Assembly: GCF_016862575.1 (NCBI RefSeq)
Contig: NZ_BONF01000011.1
Location: forward strand, 124,001-188,000
Source: Catellatospora bangladeshensis
Lineage (GTDB): Bacteria; Actinomycetota; Actinomycetes; Mycobacteriales; Micromonosporaceae
Direction: 5' to 3'
DNA: 64,000 nucleotides
This document shows positions 47,787 to 56,957 of this stretch, piece by piece. A model generated the notes under the pieces. The model had not been told where the DNA came from and ran no database searches. It worked only from the letters and a program-made list of their open reading frames with translations. How positions within the stretch are numbered: the first letter of the stretch is position 1; the number at the start of each line of letters is the position of its first letter. Both the position numbers and the translations under genes were made by a program.

Positions 47787-49349
47787 GTGCCGCAACCGAC
47801 CTCGCTGTCCGACATCCGCGCCGAAGCCCTCGCCCGCCGCGAGCGCGGCGACCTCCACAGTGCCCGTACGCTGCTGGAACAGTCGCTCGAAGCGGCGACC
47901 ATGGCAGCCGGTGAGGATCACCCCGAGGTCCTGACCACCGGGCACCTGCTCGCCACCCTGCACCGGCAGGCCGGTGACTTCTCCCAGGCGCGCCGGGTGC
48001 TGGAGAACGCCCTCTACGCCGGCGGCCACCGCTTCGGCGACGAAGACCCCCTGATGCTGTCGATGTCGTTCGACCTCGCCGAGATCGCCGACGAGCTCGG
48101 CAACCGGCACGAGGCCCGGCGGCAGTACACGAAGGTCGCCAAGTACGGCCCGCAGGTGCCGGGGTTCGACCCGCAGCAGATCGCGGCCGCGCGCGCCTGG
48201 CTCGGCCCCGACGCCCCACCGCTGCCGCAGACTGCGCCCGTCGCGCCGGTGGAGCCGCCCACGCAGGTGATGTACCCGCAGCCGGTCGCCCAGCCGGAGC
48301 CGCCGACCCAGGCCCTGTATCCCCAGCAGCCGCCCGCACCGCGCCCCGCCGACCCGGAGCCGCCGACCCAGGCGCTGTACCCGCAGCAGGCACCCGCGCC
48401 GCGCCCGGCCGACCCGGAGCCGCCCACCCAGCCGATCCAGCGGCAGACGCCCCCGCCGCCGCAGACGCCGCCCGCCAAGCCCGACAAGGCGGCGACGCAG
48501 GTCCTGCCGGTGATCCGGGTGGACCGGCCCACCGTCGGCGTCGGCCCGCAGACGCCCCCGGCCCCGCCCGCCGACCCGGCCCCGGCACCTCAGCCGACCA
48601 CGCCCCACCTGCCGCCGCAGGCGCACACCGCGCCGCCGGTGTCCCCGGGTCCGCACACCTACTCCGCGCCGCCGGTGTCGCCCGCGCCGCACGCGCACAC
48701 GGCACCCCCGGTCACGTCCGTGCCGCCGGTGTCGCCCGCGCCGTACACCCACACCCCGCCGCAGGCGCACCCGAGGCCGCAGCAGCAGACGGGGCCCGCG
48801 GTCATCCCCGTGCCCGCGCCGCCGCAGACCGCACCGCGCCACGTGCCCGAGCAGCCGCCGCCGTCGTTCCCGGCGCCGACCGTGTTCACCCAGCCCGCGC
48901 CCCCGCCACCACCGGCCCGCCGCGGCCGGGGCGCGGTCGTCGCCGCCACCGCCGCGGCCATCGTCGCCGTGCTCGCCGCCGTGACGACGCTGCTGCTGGT
49001 CGTGCTGCCCAAGAACGACCAGGAGCCGCCGACGGTGGCCGACCCGAAACCGGCCAGTGACCTGCAGCTGACCAGCGAACCCAACGGCGACGTGACGATC
49101 AGCTGGTACGACCCGTCGGAAGGTATAGCCGCACAGATGGTGGTGGGGGGCCGAACAGGCGAGCAGCTGACGCGGATGGGCAGCCCCGCCAACGGGGAGC
49201 GCCAGTTCACGGTGCACGGGCTCAACCGCAACTGGGACTACTGCTTCCAGGTCGTGCTCTTCTACTCGCAGTCGCAGGCGCTGAAGTCGGAGGAGAAGTG
49301 CACCGAACGCGGTAGGCAGGGGACCCCCTCGCCGAGCGTCACACGATGA
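47787..49349 (+). CDS. TPR, Pro-rich, single-pass membrane protein with FN3-like domain
   Basis: A 520-residue protein starting at GTG 47787. Residues 1-125 form three TPR-like helix pairs (ARTLLEQSLEAATMAAGEDH, ARRVLENALYAGGHRFGDED). A 240-residue Pro-rich linker includes two near-identical repeats of EPPTQALYPQQPPAPRPADP. A membrane segment (VVAATAAAIVAVLAAVTTLL, about 390-410) leads to an FN3-like domain (PASDLQLTSEPNGDVTISWY) outside. It is just upstream of the FN3/MoxR/DUF58/TgpA-like genes on the same strand and may belong with them. Confidence 0.8.
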   Translation: MPQPTSLSDIRAEALARRERGDLHSARTLLEQSLEAATMAAGEDHPEVLTTGHLLATLHRQAGDFSQARRVLENALYAGGHRFGDEDPLMLSMSFDLAEIADELGNRHEARRQYTKVAKYGPQVPGFDPQQIAAARAWLGPDAPPLPQTAPVAPVEPPTQVMYPQPVAQPEPPTQALYPQQPPAPRPADPEPPTQALYPQQAPAPRPADPEPPTQPIQRQTPPPPQTPPAKPDKAATQVLPVIRVDRPTVGVGPQTPPAPPADPAPAPQPTTPHLPPQAHTAPPVSPGPHTYSAPPVSPAPHAHTAPPVTSVPPVSPAPYTHTPPQAHPRPQQQTGPAVIPVPAPPQTAPRHVPEQPPPSFPAPTVFTQPAPPPPPARRGRGAVVAATAAAIVAVLAAVTTLLLVVLPKNDQEPPTVADPKPASDLQLTSEPNGDVTISWYDPSEGIAAQMVVGGRTGEQLTRMGSPANGERQFTVHGLNRNWDYCFQVVLFYSQSQALKSEEKCTERGRQGTPSPSVTR

Positions 49350-49471
49350 GCGTCCTCACTCGACTTTCACCGCTGACCAGCAGCCCTTAGGATGACGACG
49401 GTTTGAGCAAGGACGCCAGTCGACGAGCGGGGTGACCTCACCGCCCCGCCTCATGGGGAGGGACTGGATTC

Positions 49472-52093
49472 ATGGCGGATCTGTCACCCGGTGCCATCAC
49501 ACGCAAAGCAAGGACCAAGGGCGGCGTCGTCACCATCGTCACGGTGCTGGCGATGGTCACAGCCATGGGCCTGACCTGGTTCGGGCTCAGCGCGGGCGAC
49601 CACGTCTCCGCCGGATACGACAGCAGCTCGTGGCTGTGGAGCCTCACCCGCGGCGAGCTGGCCCGGGTCAACGGCGTGACCGGCAAGGTGGACACCCGCT
49701 CGCAGGCCCTCGCGGCCTCGCAGGGCCACTACATGCAGGTCAGCCAGTCCGACCGGTTCCTGATCCTGCGGGACCAGAACACCGGCCGCATCAGCGCGCT
49801 GGACCCGGCCACGCTGCAGGTCACCGCGGCCCAGGACTCGCAGGCGGGCCTGGGCGTGCAGGTCGCGCTGCACAACGACACCGCGTTCATCGTGGACCCG
49901 GTGCAGGGCGTGGTGCGCCAGCTCGACGCGGCGACGCTGCAGCCGATCGGCGAGCCGCTGCGCTACCCGCCGGGCATCACCGGCGGCTACTTCGACGGCA
50001 CCGGGCGGCTCTGGATCGCCGTGCCCAGCCAGGGCACCGTGTCGGCGATCACGCCGGCCAAGCCCGCGGCGGCGTCGGGCGGCACGGGCGGCGGCAACGG
50101 GCCGTCCCTGGTGCGCACCGAGCCGGTGGCCGAGGCGTTCCACGACCTGGCGCTGTCGGCATTGGACGACGGCGTCGCGGTGCTGGACCAGACCAACGGC
50201 ACGCTCACCACGCTGCGCGGCAAGGAGCTGAAGAAGGTCGACGTGACCCAGGCCGCGGGCGGCGAGCTGCCGACCCGGTCCAGCGGCGCGGAGATCCCGA
50301 TCACGGTGACCGAGGGCCGGCACGTGTACGTCATCGACGGCGAGAAGGTCGGCGAGTTCACCGTGCCCGGCAGCGGTTCGCGGCTGCGCCCGGCGGTGGC
50401 CTGGGCGGGCCGGTTCTACATCGCCGACGACGACAGCGGCAAGGTGTACGCGCTGGACCGTGAGGGCGCGCTGGTCGACACGATCGAGTTCCGGAGCCCG
50501 GGTGGGGCGCTGGAGCTGGAGGTGCGGGAGAACCACCTGTTCATCAACGCGCCGGGCTCGGCGACCGCGCGGGTGGTCGACGACAAGCACCGGGTCAAGG
50601 TGGTGGACAAGTTCGCCAAGGACGTGACGGGCAGCGAGCCGCCGCCGGAGCTGCCGCCGCCGCCCCCGCCCGCGCCGACGATCGGCAAGCCGGGCGCCCC
50701 GCGCAACGTGACCGCCGCCTCGGGTGACACGCAGGTGCGGCTGAGCTGGGGCAAGGCGCCGGAGAACGGTTCGAAGATCACCAAGTACGTGGTGGAGGGC
50801 GACGGCCGCACCTGGACGGTCGGTGCGCGCCAGCGTTCGCTGGTCATCGACAAGCTGGTCAACGGCAAGACGTACACGTTCGAGGTGCACGCGGTCAACG
50901 GCAAGGGCGCGGGCCCGAGCCGCAAGAGCAACCCGGTGATGCCGACCGGCGAGGTGCCCGACGCCCCGACCGGGGTGAAGGCCGTCGAGAAGCCGGACGG
51001 CACGGTCGAGGTCAGCTGGACCGCCGCCAACGGCCAGGGCCGCAAGATCAGCCGGTACGAGGTGACCGCGGTCAACGCGGGCAGCGGCGCGCTCGCGGGC
51101 ACCACGGCGACCACGAAGCTGGTCATCAAGGCAGGCGACCTGGAGTACGGCACCCAGTACGCGTTCACGGTGGTCGCGGTCAACGACAAGGGCGCAGGCT
51201 CGGAGGTGTCGCAGCCGTCGGGCACGGTGGTGCCGTTCACGAAGCCGGCGCAGGTGCGCAGCCTGTCGGCGAGCACCGTCGCCGGCGCCAAGGGCAGCAT
51301 CAAGGTCGACTGGGCCGCCCCGGCCGACAACGGCCGCCCGATCACCGGGTACGAGGTGACCGCCAAGGGCAAGACGCAGACGGTCAACGGCACCGGGGCC
51401 ACCCTCGACGGCTTCGGCGACGGCGAGATCGTGTCGGTGGACGTGGCCGCGGTGAACGAGGCCGGGGCCGGGCCGAAGGACACCACCAGCGCCAAGACCA
51501 TCGCCGACGCGAAGGTCTCCGGCGTCACCGGCAGCGCCGTGGGCTACAAGAACTTCACCGTGAAGTTCGCCTACGACGACGGCGGCGGCACGGCCACCTG
51601 CACGCTGACCATCAACGGCGCGGCCCGCAACATCGGCTGCAACACCGGCGCGGGCGGCTACGTCGTCAACGAGGTGGCCACCGACACCCGCTACCAGTTC
51701 ACGGTGACGGTGACCAACGCGACCGGCGCGGCGGCGGTGTCGCCCGCGGTGGCGGTGACGACCAGGCAGCTCAACGGCACGGTGCGCTGCGTCAACGGCG
51801 ACTCGTACATCGACTGCTCCAGCGGCGTCGGCGTGTACTCCAACTCGCGCCAGCAGTCCAGCGAGGCGGTCGGCGACGCGTACAACGGCACCACGTACAA
51901 GGCGTTCTGCTGGAAGCAGGGCACCAAGGGCAACCAGCAGGGCAGCGCCGAGCTGTACGCGGCCCAGTACAACAACAACAAGCGCAGCGACAAGTGGGTG
52001 CAGATCACCTTCCGGGGCAACCAGCGCTACATCCCGTTCATCTGGTTCAACCTCGATGACGGCGACAGCCTGGGTAACCTGCCCGAATGCTGA
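49472..52093 (+). CDS. Surface protein with beta-propeller-like and FN3 domains
   Basis: An 873-residue protein starting MADLSPGAITRKARTKGGVV at ATG 49472 after GGGAGG. One membrane segment (about 19-40) anchors it. Residues 50-385 are beta-rich, with repeats such as ISALDPATLQVTA and VYALDREGALVDT that suggest a propeller. A Pro-run links to three FN3 domains (about 408-690), an extra beta domain, and a C-terminal Cys-containing region ending NLPEC. It heads a MoxR-DUF58-TgpA-like operon. In actinobacteria such proteins are thought to be envelope components built or activated with the MoxR partner. Confidence 0.85.
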   Translation: MADLSPGAITRKARTKGGVVTIVTVLAMVTAMGLTWFGLSAGDHVSAGYDSSSWLWSLTRGELARVNGVTGKVDTRSQALAASQGHYMQVSQSDRFLILRDQNTGRISALDPATLQVTAAQDSQAGLGVQVALHNDTAFIVDPVQGVVRQLDAATLQPIGEPLRYPPGITGGYFDGTGRLWIAVPSQGTVSAITPAKPAAASGGTGGGNGPSLVRTEPVAEAFHDLALSALDDGVAVLDQTNGTLTTLRGKELKKVDVTQAAGGELPTRSSGAEIPITVTEGRHVYVIDGEKVGEFTVPGSGSRLRPAVAWAGRFYIADDDSGKVYALDREGALVDTIEFRSPGGALELEVRENHLFINAPGSATARVVDDKHRVKVVDKFAKDVTGSEPPPELPPPPPPAPTIGKPGAPRNVTAASGDTQVRLSWGKAPENGSKITKYVVEGDGRTWTVGARQRSLVIDKLVNGKTYTFEVHAVNGKGAGPSRKSNPVMPTGEVPDAPTGVKAVEKPDGTVEVSWTAANGQGRKISRYEVTAVNAGSGALAGTTATTKLVIKAGDLEYGTQYAFTVVAVNDKGAGSEVSQPSGTVVPFTKPAQVRSLSASTVAGAKGSIKVDWAAPADNGRPITGYEVTAKGKTQTVNGTGATLDGFGDGEIVSVDVAAVNEAGAGPKDTTSAKTIADAKVSGVTGSAVGYKNFTVKFAYDDGGGTATCTLTINGAARNIGCNTGAGGYVVNEVATDTRYQFTVTVTNATGAAAVSPAVAVTTRQLNGTVRCVNGDSYIDCSSGVGVYSNSRQQSSEAVGDAYNGTTYKAFCWKQGTKGNQQGSAELYAAQYNNNKRSDKWVQITFRGNQRYIPFIWFNLDDGDSLGNLPEC

Positions 52094-52100
52094 ACCACCC

Positions 52101-52143
52101 GCTTCCCCGGCGTGCCCGTCCCAGGGCGGCGCGCCGGGGAAGC
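52101..52143. terminator. Stem-loop between the FN3 protein and MoxR genes
   Basis: GCTTCCCCGGCG at 52101-52112 pairs perfectly with 52132-52143 over a 19-base loop. It may attenuate rather than fully stop transcription into the MoxR operon. Confidence 0.6.
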
Positions 52144-52185
52144 ACCGTCTCCACCCACCTTTCGAGCTAAAAGGACACACCCGTC

Positions 52186-53196
52186 ATGAGCCAGCCCCTG
52201 CCACCACTTTCCGCCGGCCAGGTCCGCGCGTTCGCCGACCTGACCGAGAAGCTCGCCGGCGCGATCTCCACCGTCGTGCTCGGCAAGCCGGAGGTGGTCC
52301 GGCTCGGGCTGGTCGCCATGTTCGCGCAGGGCCACATCCTGCTGGAGGACGTGCCGGGCACCGGCAAGACCACGCTGGCGCGCGCCATCGCCGCATCGGT
52401 GCAGGGCGCCTGGCGCCGCATCCAGTTCACGCCGGACCTGCTGCCCTCCGACGTGTCCGGCGTGACCATCTTCAACCAGGCCAGCAGGGGCTTCGAGTTC
52501 CACCCCGGCCCGATCTTCGCCAACATCGTCATCGCCGACGAGATCAACCGGGCCTCGCCCAAGACCCAGTCGGCGCTGCTGGAGGTCATGGAGGAGCGCT
52601 ACGTCACCGTCGACGGCGTACGCCACGCGGTGCCGCGCCCGTTCCTCGTCGTCGCGACGCAGAACCCGGTCGAGATGGACGGCACCTACCGGCTGCCCGA
52701 GGCGCAGCTCGACCGGTTCCTGATGAAGCTGTCCGTCGGCTACCCCGACGAGGCCGTCGAGATCGAGGTGCTGCGCGGCGCGACGCTGCGCTCCCCCGAC
52801 GCGATCACCCCCGTCACCGACACCAAGACCATCGGCGAGGCCGTCGCGCTGGCCCACCGCGTGCACATCGCCGACCCGCTGTACGCCTACGCCGTGCGGC
52901 TGGCCGCCGCCACCCGCGAGCACAAGCACGTGCGCGTCGGCGTCAGCCCGCGTGGCGTCATCGCGCTCACCCGCGCCGCCAGCGCGTACGCCCTCACCGA
53001 GGGCCGCGGCTACGTGCTGCCCGAGGACCTCAAGGCGCTGCTGGAGCCGGTGTTCGCGCACCGGGTGCTGCTCACCCCCGACGCGCAGCTGCGCGGCGTC
53101 ACCGCCATCGAGGTGCTGCGCGAGGCCGTCGAAGCCGTGCCGGTGCCGCTGCCCGGCCAGCACCACGAGCCCGCGCCCACCGGCCGGCACGCCTGA
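52186..53196 (+). CDS. MoxR-family AAA+ ATPase
   Basis: A 336-residue chaperone-like ATPase. Walker A is DVPGTGKTT (about 55-63), Walker B IVIADEINR with Asp118/Glu119, followed by the MoxR-typical SPKTQSALLEVMEERYVTVD and sensor VVATQNPVEMDGTYRLPEAQ, and the lid domain contains VRVGVSPRGVIALTRAA. MoxR proteins insert metals or mature complexes with VWA/DUF58 partners, and the next gene is such a partner. ATG 52186 is the start. Confidence 0.95.
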   Translation: MSQPLPPLSAGQVRAFADLTEKLAGAISTVVLGKPEVVRLGLVAMFAQGHILLEDVPGTGKTTLARAIAASVQGAWRRIQFTPDLLPSDVSGVTIFNQASRGFEFHPGPIFANIVIADEINRASPKTQSALLEVMEERYVTVDGVRHAVPRPFLVVATQNPVEMDGTYRLPEAQLDRFLMKLSVGYPDEAVEIEVLRGATLRSPDAITPVTDTKTIGEAVALAHRVHIADPLYAYAVRLAAATREHKHVRVGVSPRGVIALTRAASAYALTEGRGYVLPEDLKALLEPVFAHRVLLTPDAQLRGVTAIEVLREAVEAVPVPLPGQHHEPAPTGRHA

Positions 53197-53197
53197 C

Positions 53198-54409
53198 ATG
53201 ATCGTCACGCTGCGGGGGGTGGGCCTGACCACCGGCGGGGTCGCGCTGCTGGCCACCGGCTTCACCTTCGGCTACCCCGAACTCGCGATCCTGGGCGCCA
53301 CCGCCGTGCTCGCCCAGCTGCACGCGCTCGCGTACGCGGCGCTGCGCCCGCGCCTGTCGGTCACCCGCGCCGTCGACCCGGACCGGGTCGCCCGCGGCGA
53401 GGGCAGCACGGTGACGCTGACCGTACGCAACACCGGCCGCTTCGGCGCCGCCACGCTCGTCGCCCACGACCGCTGCGGGCCCGCCCACCGGCCCGCCGCC
53501 GTGCCCGTGCCGCTGCTGCGGCTGCGCCCCGGCCGCGACACCGACGTGTCCTACCCCGTGCCCACCGACCGGCGCGGCGTGGTCGAGGTCGGCCCGCTCC
53601 AGGTCACCCGCCGCGACCCGCTCGGCCTGGTCTCCGTCTCACGCAGCCACGGCGACACCGCCCGGATCTGGGTGTACCCGCGCAGCCACCTCATGCGGGC
53701 CGTGCCCGCCGGCATCTCCCGCAGCCTCGACGGCCGCCTCGACCGCGTCCCGCACGGCGCAATCACCTTCGACACGCTGCGCGAGTACGTCATCGGCGAC
53801 GAACTGCGCCACGTGCACTGGCGCACCAGCGCCAAGGTCGGCGAGCTGATGGTGCGCGAACACCTCGACACCAGCCTGCCGCGGCTGGTGGTGCTGCTCG
53901 ACGACCGCGCCGCGTCCTGGGCCGACCGCGGCCCGGACGGGTCGGCCGCGTTCGAGAGCGCCTGCGAGGCCGCCGCCTCCATCGTCTCCGCCGCCACCCG
54001 CGAGGACCTGCCCATCACCCTGCACCTGGTCAGCGGCCCCGCCGCCGGGGGCAGCCGCATCCGCGGCGCCTCCCGCGACCTGCTGGACCTGCTCGCCGAA
54101 GCCGAGCTGCGCGACGCCCCCGCGAGCACCACCGACGCCGACGGCCGCACCCCGGACGAGCCGCTGGTCACCGCCACCAACCGGCTGCGCCAGCACCGCC
54201 CCGGCGACACCCTCATCTACCTCACCGGCACCGCCGGGCTCGGCGACCTCGCCCTCGTCAGCGGCCTCAAGGGCTCGTTCCCGTCGGTCGCGCTCGGCGT
54301 GCTCGGCCCCCGCACCGCCGACGAACCGCAACCCGCCGGGGTCCTGCTGCTGCGCGCCGAGGACGGCGCCGACTTCGCCGCCGTCTGGGACGGAGTCGCC
54401 CGATGGTGA
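53198..54409 (+). CDS. DUF58 domain protein
   Basis: A 403-residue protein starting MIVTLRGVGLTTGGVALLAT at ATG 53198, one base past the MoxR stop. Two N-terminal hydrophobic segments (about 5-55) are followed by a beta domain (VARGEGSTVTLTVRNTGRFG) and the DUF58 core FDTLREYVIGDELRHVHWRT with SAKVGELMVREHL. A VWA-like ending is present (RLVVLLDDRAASW). DUF58 proteins pair with MoxR ATPases. Its stop overlaps an ATGGTGA junction that starts a 20-codon mini-frame before the transglutaminase-like gene. Confidence 0.92.
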   Translation: MIVTLRGVGLTTGGVALLATGFTFGYPELAILGATAVLAQLHALAYAALRPRLSVTRAVDPDRVARGEGSTVTLTVRNTGRFGAATLVAHDRCGPAHRPAAVPVPLLRLRPGRDTDVSYPVPTDRRGVVEVGPLQVTRRDPLGLVSVSRSHGDTARIWVYPRSHLMRAVPAGISRSLDGRLDRVPHGAITFDTLREYVIGDELRHVHWRTSAKVGELMVREHLDTSLPRLVVLLDDRAASWADRGPDGSAAFESACEAAASIVSAATREDLPITLHLVSGPAAGGSRIRGASRDLLDLLAEAELRDAPASTTDADGRTPDEPLVTATNRLRQHRPGDTLIYLTGTAGLGDLALVSGLKGSFPSVALGVLGPRTADEPQPAGVLLLRAEDGADFAAVWDGVARW

Positions 54410-54465
54410 CCCATGCCCTGCACCGTGACGGCACCGCCACCCGACGTGGAGCCGCCCGATGGTGA
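54403..54465 (+). CDS. 20-codon mini-cistron between DUF58 and TgpA-like genes
   Basis: ATG 54403 sits in the DUF58 stop junction and opens MVTHALHRDGTATRRGAARW, which stops at 54463-54465 inside the start region of the next gene. Both ends have the same ATGGTGA overlap because 16 bases, CGCCCGATGGTGACCC, are repeated at 54397 and 54453. It may keep the downstream gene translationally coupled. It is probably the result of a duplication, not a functional peptide. Confidence 0.3.
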   Translation: MVTHALHRDGTATRRGAARW

Positions 54466-56678
54466 CCCGCCTGTTCCGTGCGCTGGTCTCCCCGGTGCTG
54501 ATCACGGCGATGCTGGTGCTCAGCGGGCTCGTCGCCGACCGGGTCTACTCCGGGATGCTGCTCGCACAGCTGCTGGCCGGGGCCGCCGCGGGCTCCGTGC
54601 TGATCAGCGTGGCCTGCACCCGCCTGCGGGCCTGGGCCGTCGCGCCGCTGTCCGTGCTCGCGCTCGCCGCGTACCTCGCCTTCGCGCTGAACCTGTCCGC
54701 GCAGCGCGCCGACGTGCCCGGTGACCTGCTGACCATCGCCGCCGAGTCGCTGCGCGACGGCATCCCCCGGCTGCTGGCCGCGCTCGTGCCCGTCGAACCG
54801 CAGCCCGACACCGTCGCCCTGCCGATCGTCCTCACCTGGCTGGCCGGGCTCGCCGCCGTGGAGCTGACCACCCGCACCCGGCGCACCCTGGTCGGGCTCA
54901 CCCCGCCGGTGGCGCTGTTCGCCGGGGCGCTGTGGCTGGTCGGGCCGTCCGCGCCGCGTACACCCTGGTATGCCCTGGCCTTCGCGGGCCTGGCCATCGC
55001 GGCGCTGGCGTTCACCGGGCGGGTCCGCACCCCCGACACCGGCATCGACCCGGTCACCCGCCGGGCGCTGCGTTTCCGCGCCGCGATCGCGGGCGGCACC
55101 GGCTTCGCGCTGATCCTGGTGCTGGTCGCCGTCGCCGCCCCGCCCGTCGCGCAGCAGGTCGGCACCGTGCCGCTCGACCCGCGCAGCCTCATCGACCCGC
55201 CCGACCTCGACGCCCTCGACGAGAACCCGCTGATCCGGCTGTCCGGCTGGGCCCTGCAGCCGCAGGAGAAGCTGCTCGACGCGGAGCTGGCCGCCGACAG
55301 CCGGATCCGGCTCGCCGTGCTGTCCGACTACGACGGCGTCACCTGGAAGGTCGGCGCCACCTACCGCCCCGCCGGGCGCAGCCTGCCCCGGCCGCCGGGC
55401 GAAGTCGCCACCGAGACCGTCCAGCAGCGCTTCGTCGTCGCCGGGCTCACCGGCAAGCTGCTGCCCGCCGTATCCACCCCCAGCCGCGTCGACGGCGTAC
55501 GCGTCGCGTACGACCAGGCCACCGGCACCGTGATCCGGCCCGACGGGCTCACCGAGGGCATGGCCTACACCGTCACCTCGCAGCACGCCGAGCCCGACGT
55601 GAACCTGCTGCCCGGCGCCGACGTGCCCGCCGGCAGCGCCATGTCCCGCTACCTCGCGCTCGGCCCGAACGTGCCGGAGAACATCAGCCGGCTCGCGCAG
55701 CAGCTCGGCGCCGACAACGGCGCCCCCTACCAGCGGGCGCTGGCGATCGAGCAGTTCCTCGCCGAGCACTACCGGCTCGACCCGCAGGCGCCCAGCGGGC
55801 ACGCGTACCCCAACCTGAACTTCTTCCTGTTCGGCCCGGCCAACGGCGGCGGGCGCAAGGGCACCTCCGAGCAGTTCTCGGCCTCGTTCGCGGTGCTGGC
55901 GCGGCTGCTGAACCTGCCCAGCCGGGTCGTGGTCGGCTTCACAGCCCGCGCGGGCAGCCACCCGGTCACCGCCGGGGACGCGCTCGCCTGGCCGGAGGTG
56001 TACTTCACCGACCTGGGCTGGGTGCCGTTCCACCCGCTGCCGCAGCCCAACCAGGAGGCCAAGCCCCTGGAGGACGAGTACAAGCCGGAGCCGGAGAAGT
56101 CCGAGCCCCCGGAGTCCGAGGCGCCCATCCCGACGCTGCCGCCGACCGAGGCAAGCGCCGGTCCCGGCGCCGGGGACACCGGCGCGACCGGCGGCGGCGT
56201 GAACGTCGCCCTGGTCGCCGGGGCGGGCGGTGGCGGGCTGGCCGTGCTGCTGCTGGCCGCATTCGTCGTGTTCGTGCTGCTGGGGAGGGCCGCGCTGCGG
56301 CGCAGGCGGCTGGAGGAGGGCAGCCCCGAGCAGCGCATCGAAGGGGCCTGGCTGGAGGTCGGCGACGCGTTGCGGCTGGCCGGGCGGCCCGCGCCCGAAC
56401 ACCTCAGCGCTGCCGAGGTGGCCGCGCACGCGGCTGACGCGGCCGCGCCGGTGCGCGGAAAGCACGTGGTGCGGCTGAGCGCGCCCGCGCTGGACGAGCT
56501 GGCCGAGTCGGTCAACGCGACGGTGTTCGGCGCGGGCACGGCGCGGGAGACCGATGCGGAGGCGGCCCGGTCGCGGGCGGTGGCCTACATCGGCGAGCTG
56601 AAGGCCCGCCGCTCCTGGTGGCGCCGCCTCATCTGGACCCTGCACCCCGGCCCGCTGCGCTGGCGCCGCCGCGGCTGA
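54459..56678 (+). CDS. TgpA-like transglutaminase-domain membrane protein, triad apparently lost
   Basis: A 739-residue protein with the TgpA layout: six N-terminal membrane segments (1-210), a large extracellular part, a transglutaminase-like domain (about 380-520), and a membrane segment (VALVAGAGGGGLAVLLLAAF, near 590) before a cytoplasmic DUF4129-like tail. The catalytic triad is not as in active enzymes: GTSEQFSASF has Ser where GxCxxF has Cys, LAWPEVYF has Leu where HAWVEV has His, and PFHPLP has His where FDPT has Asp. It follows MoxR and DUF58, as in other actinobacteria, and may be a structural partner. Confidence 0.9.
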   Translation: MVTRLFRALVSPVLITAMLVLSGLVADRVYSGMLLAQLLAGAAAGSVLISVACTRLRAWAVAPLSVLALAAYLAFALNLSAQRADVPGDLLTIAAESLRDGIPRLLAALVPVEPQPDTVALPIVLTWLAGLAAVELTTRTRRTLVGLTPPVALFAGALWLVGPSAPRTPWYALAFAGLAIAALAFTGRVRTPDTGIDPVTRRALRFRAAIAGGTGFALILVLVAVAAPPVAQQVGTVPLDPRSLIDPPDLDALDENPLIRLSGWALQPQEKLLDAELAADSRIRLAVLSDYDGVTWKVGATYRPAGRSLPRPPGEVATETVQQRFVVAGLTGKLLPAVSTPSRVDGVRVAYDQATGTVIRPDGLTEGMAYTVTSQHAEPDVNLLPGADVPAGSAMSRYLALGPNVPENISRLAQQLGADNGAPYQRALAIEQFLAEHYRLDPQAPSGHAYPNLNFFLFGPANGGGRKGTSEQFSASFAVLARLLNLPSRVVVGFTARAGSHPVTAGDALAWPEVYFTDLGWVPFHPLPQPNQEAKPLEDEYKPEPEKSEPPESEAPIPTLPPTEASAGPGAGDTGATGGGVNVALVAGAGGGGLAVLLLAAFVVFVLLGRAALRRRRLEEGSPEQRIEGAWLEVGDALRLAGRPAPEHLSAAEVAAHAADAAAPVRGKHVVRLSAPALDELAESVNATVFGAGTARETDAEAARSRAVAYIGELKARRSWWRRLIWTLHPGPLRWRRRG

Positions 56679-56760
56679 CCCGCCCACCGCAGGCCGGTCC
56701 CGGCCACCGCAGGCCGGGACCTGCGCCGAGCGCCCAGCGCCGCGCCGTCGCGCCGCACCC

Positions 56761-56800
56761 TCGCGCCGTCGCGCCGTCGCGCCGTCGCGCCGTCGCGCTG
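56761..56800. repeat. Five tandem copies of an 8-bp unit
   Basis: TCGCGCCG is repeated four times exactly at 56761-56792, and a fifth copy with one change follows. It lies in the intergenic region after the transglutaminase-like gene, directly before the type B palindrome. Confidence 0.8.
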
Positions 56801-56804
56801 TCCA

Positions 56805-56867
56805 AGATCGCTGTCTCGTGTCGAAACCTGCGGTAGGAGCGCAGGTTTCGACACGAGACAGCGATCT
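56805..56867. repeat. Palindromic intergenic repeat, type B copy 2
   Basis: Two perfect 28-base arms with a 7-base loop. The inner part TCGTGTCGAAACCTG is shared with 35060-35126, whereas the outer part is AGATCGCTGTC here instead of AGATCGCCGGT, and pairing is kept in both. Confidence 0.8.
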
Positions 56868-56957
56868 CCACGGGGTCGAGACCATGCCTTGGGCCAGCTG
56901 ACCACGGAAAGCGGTTTGCCTCGCCGGTACGCGGTGCGGAATGCTCCCCGGGTGCAG

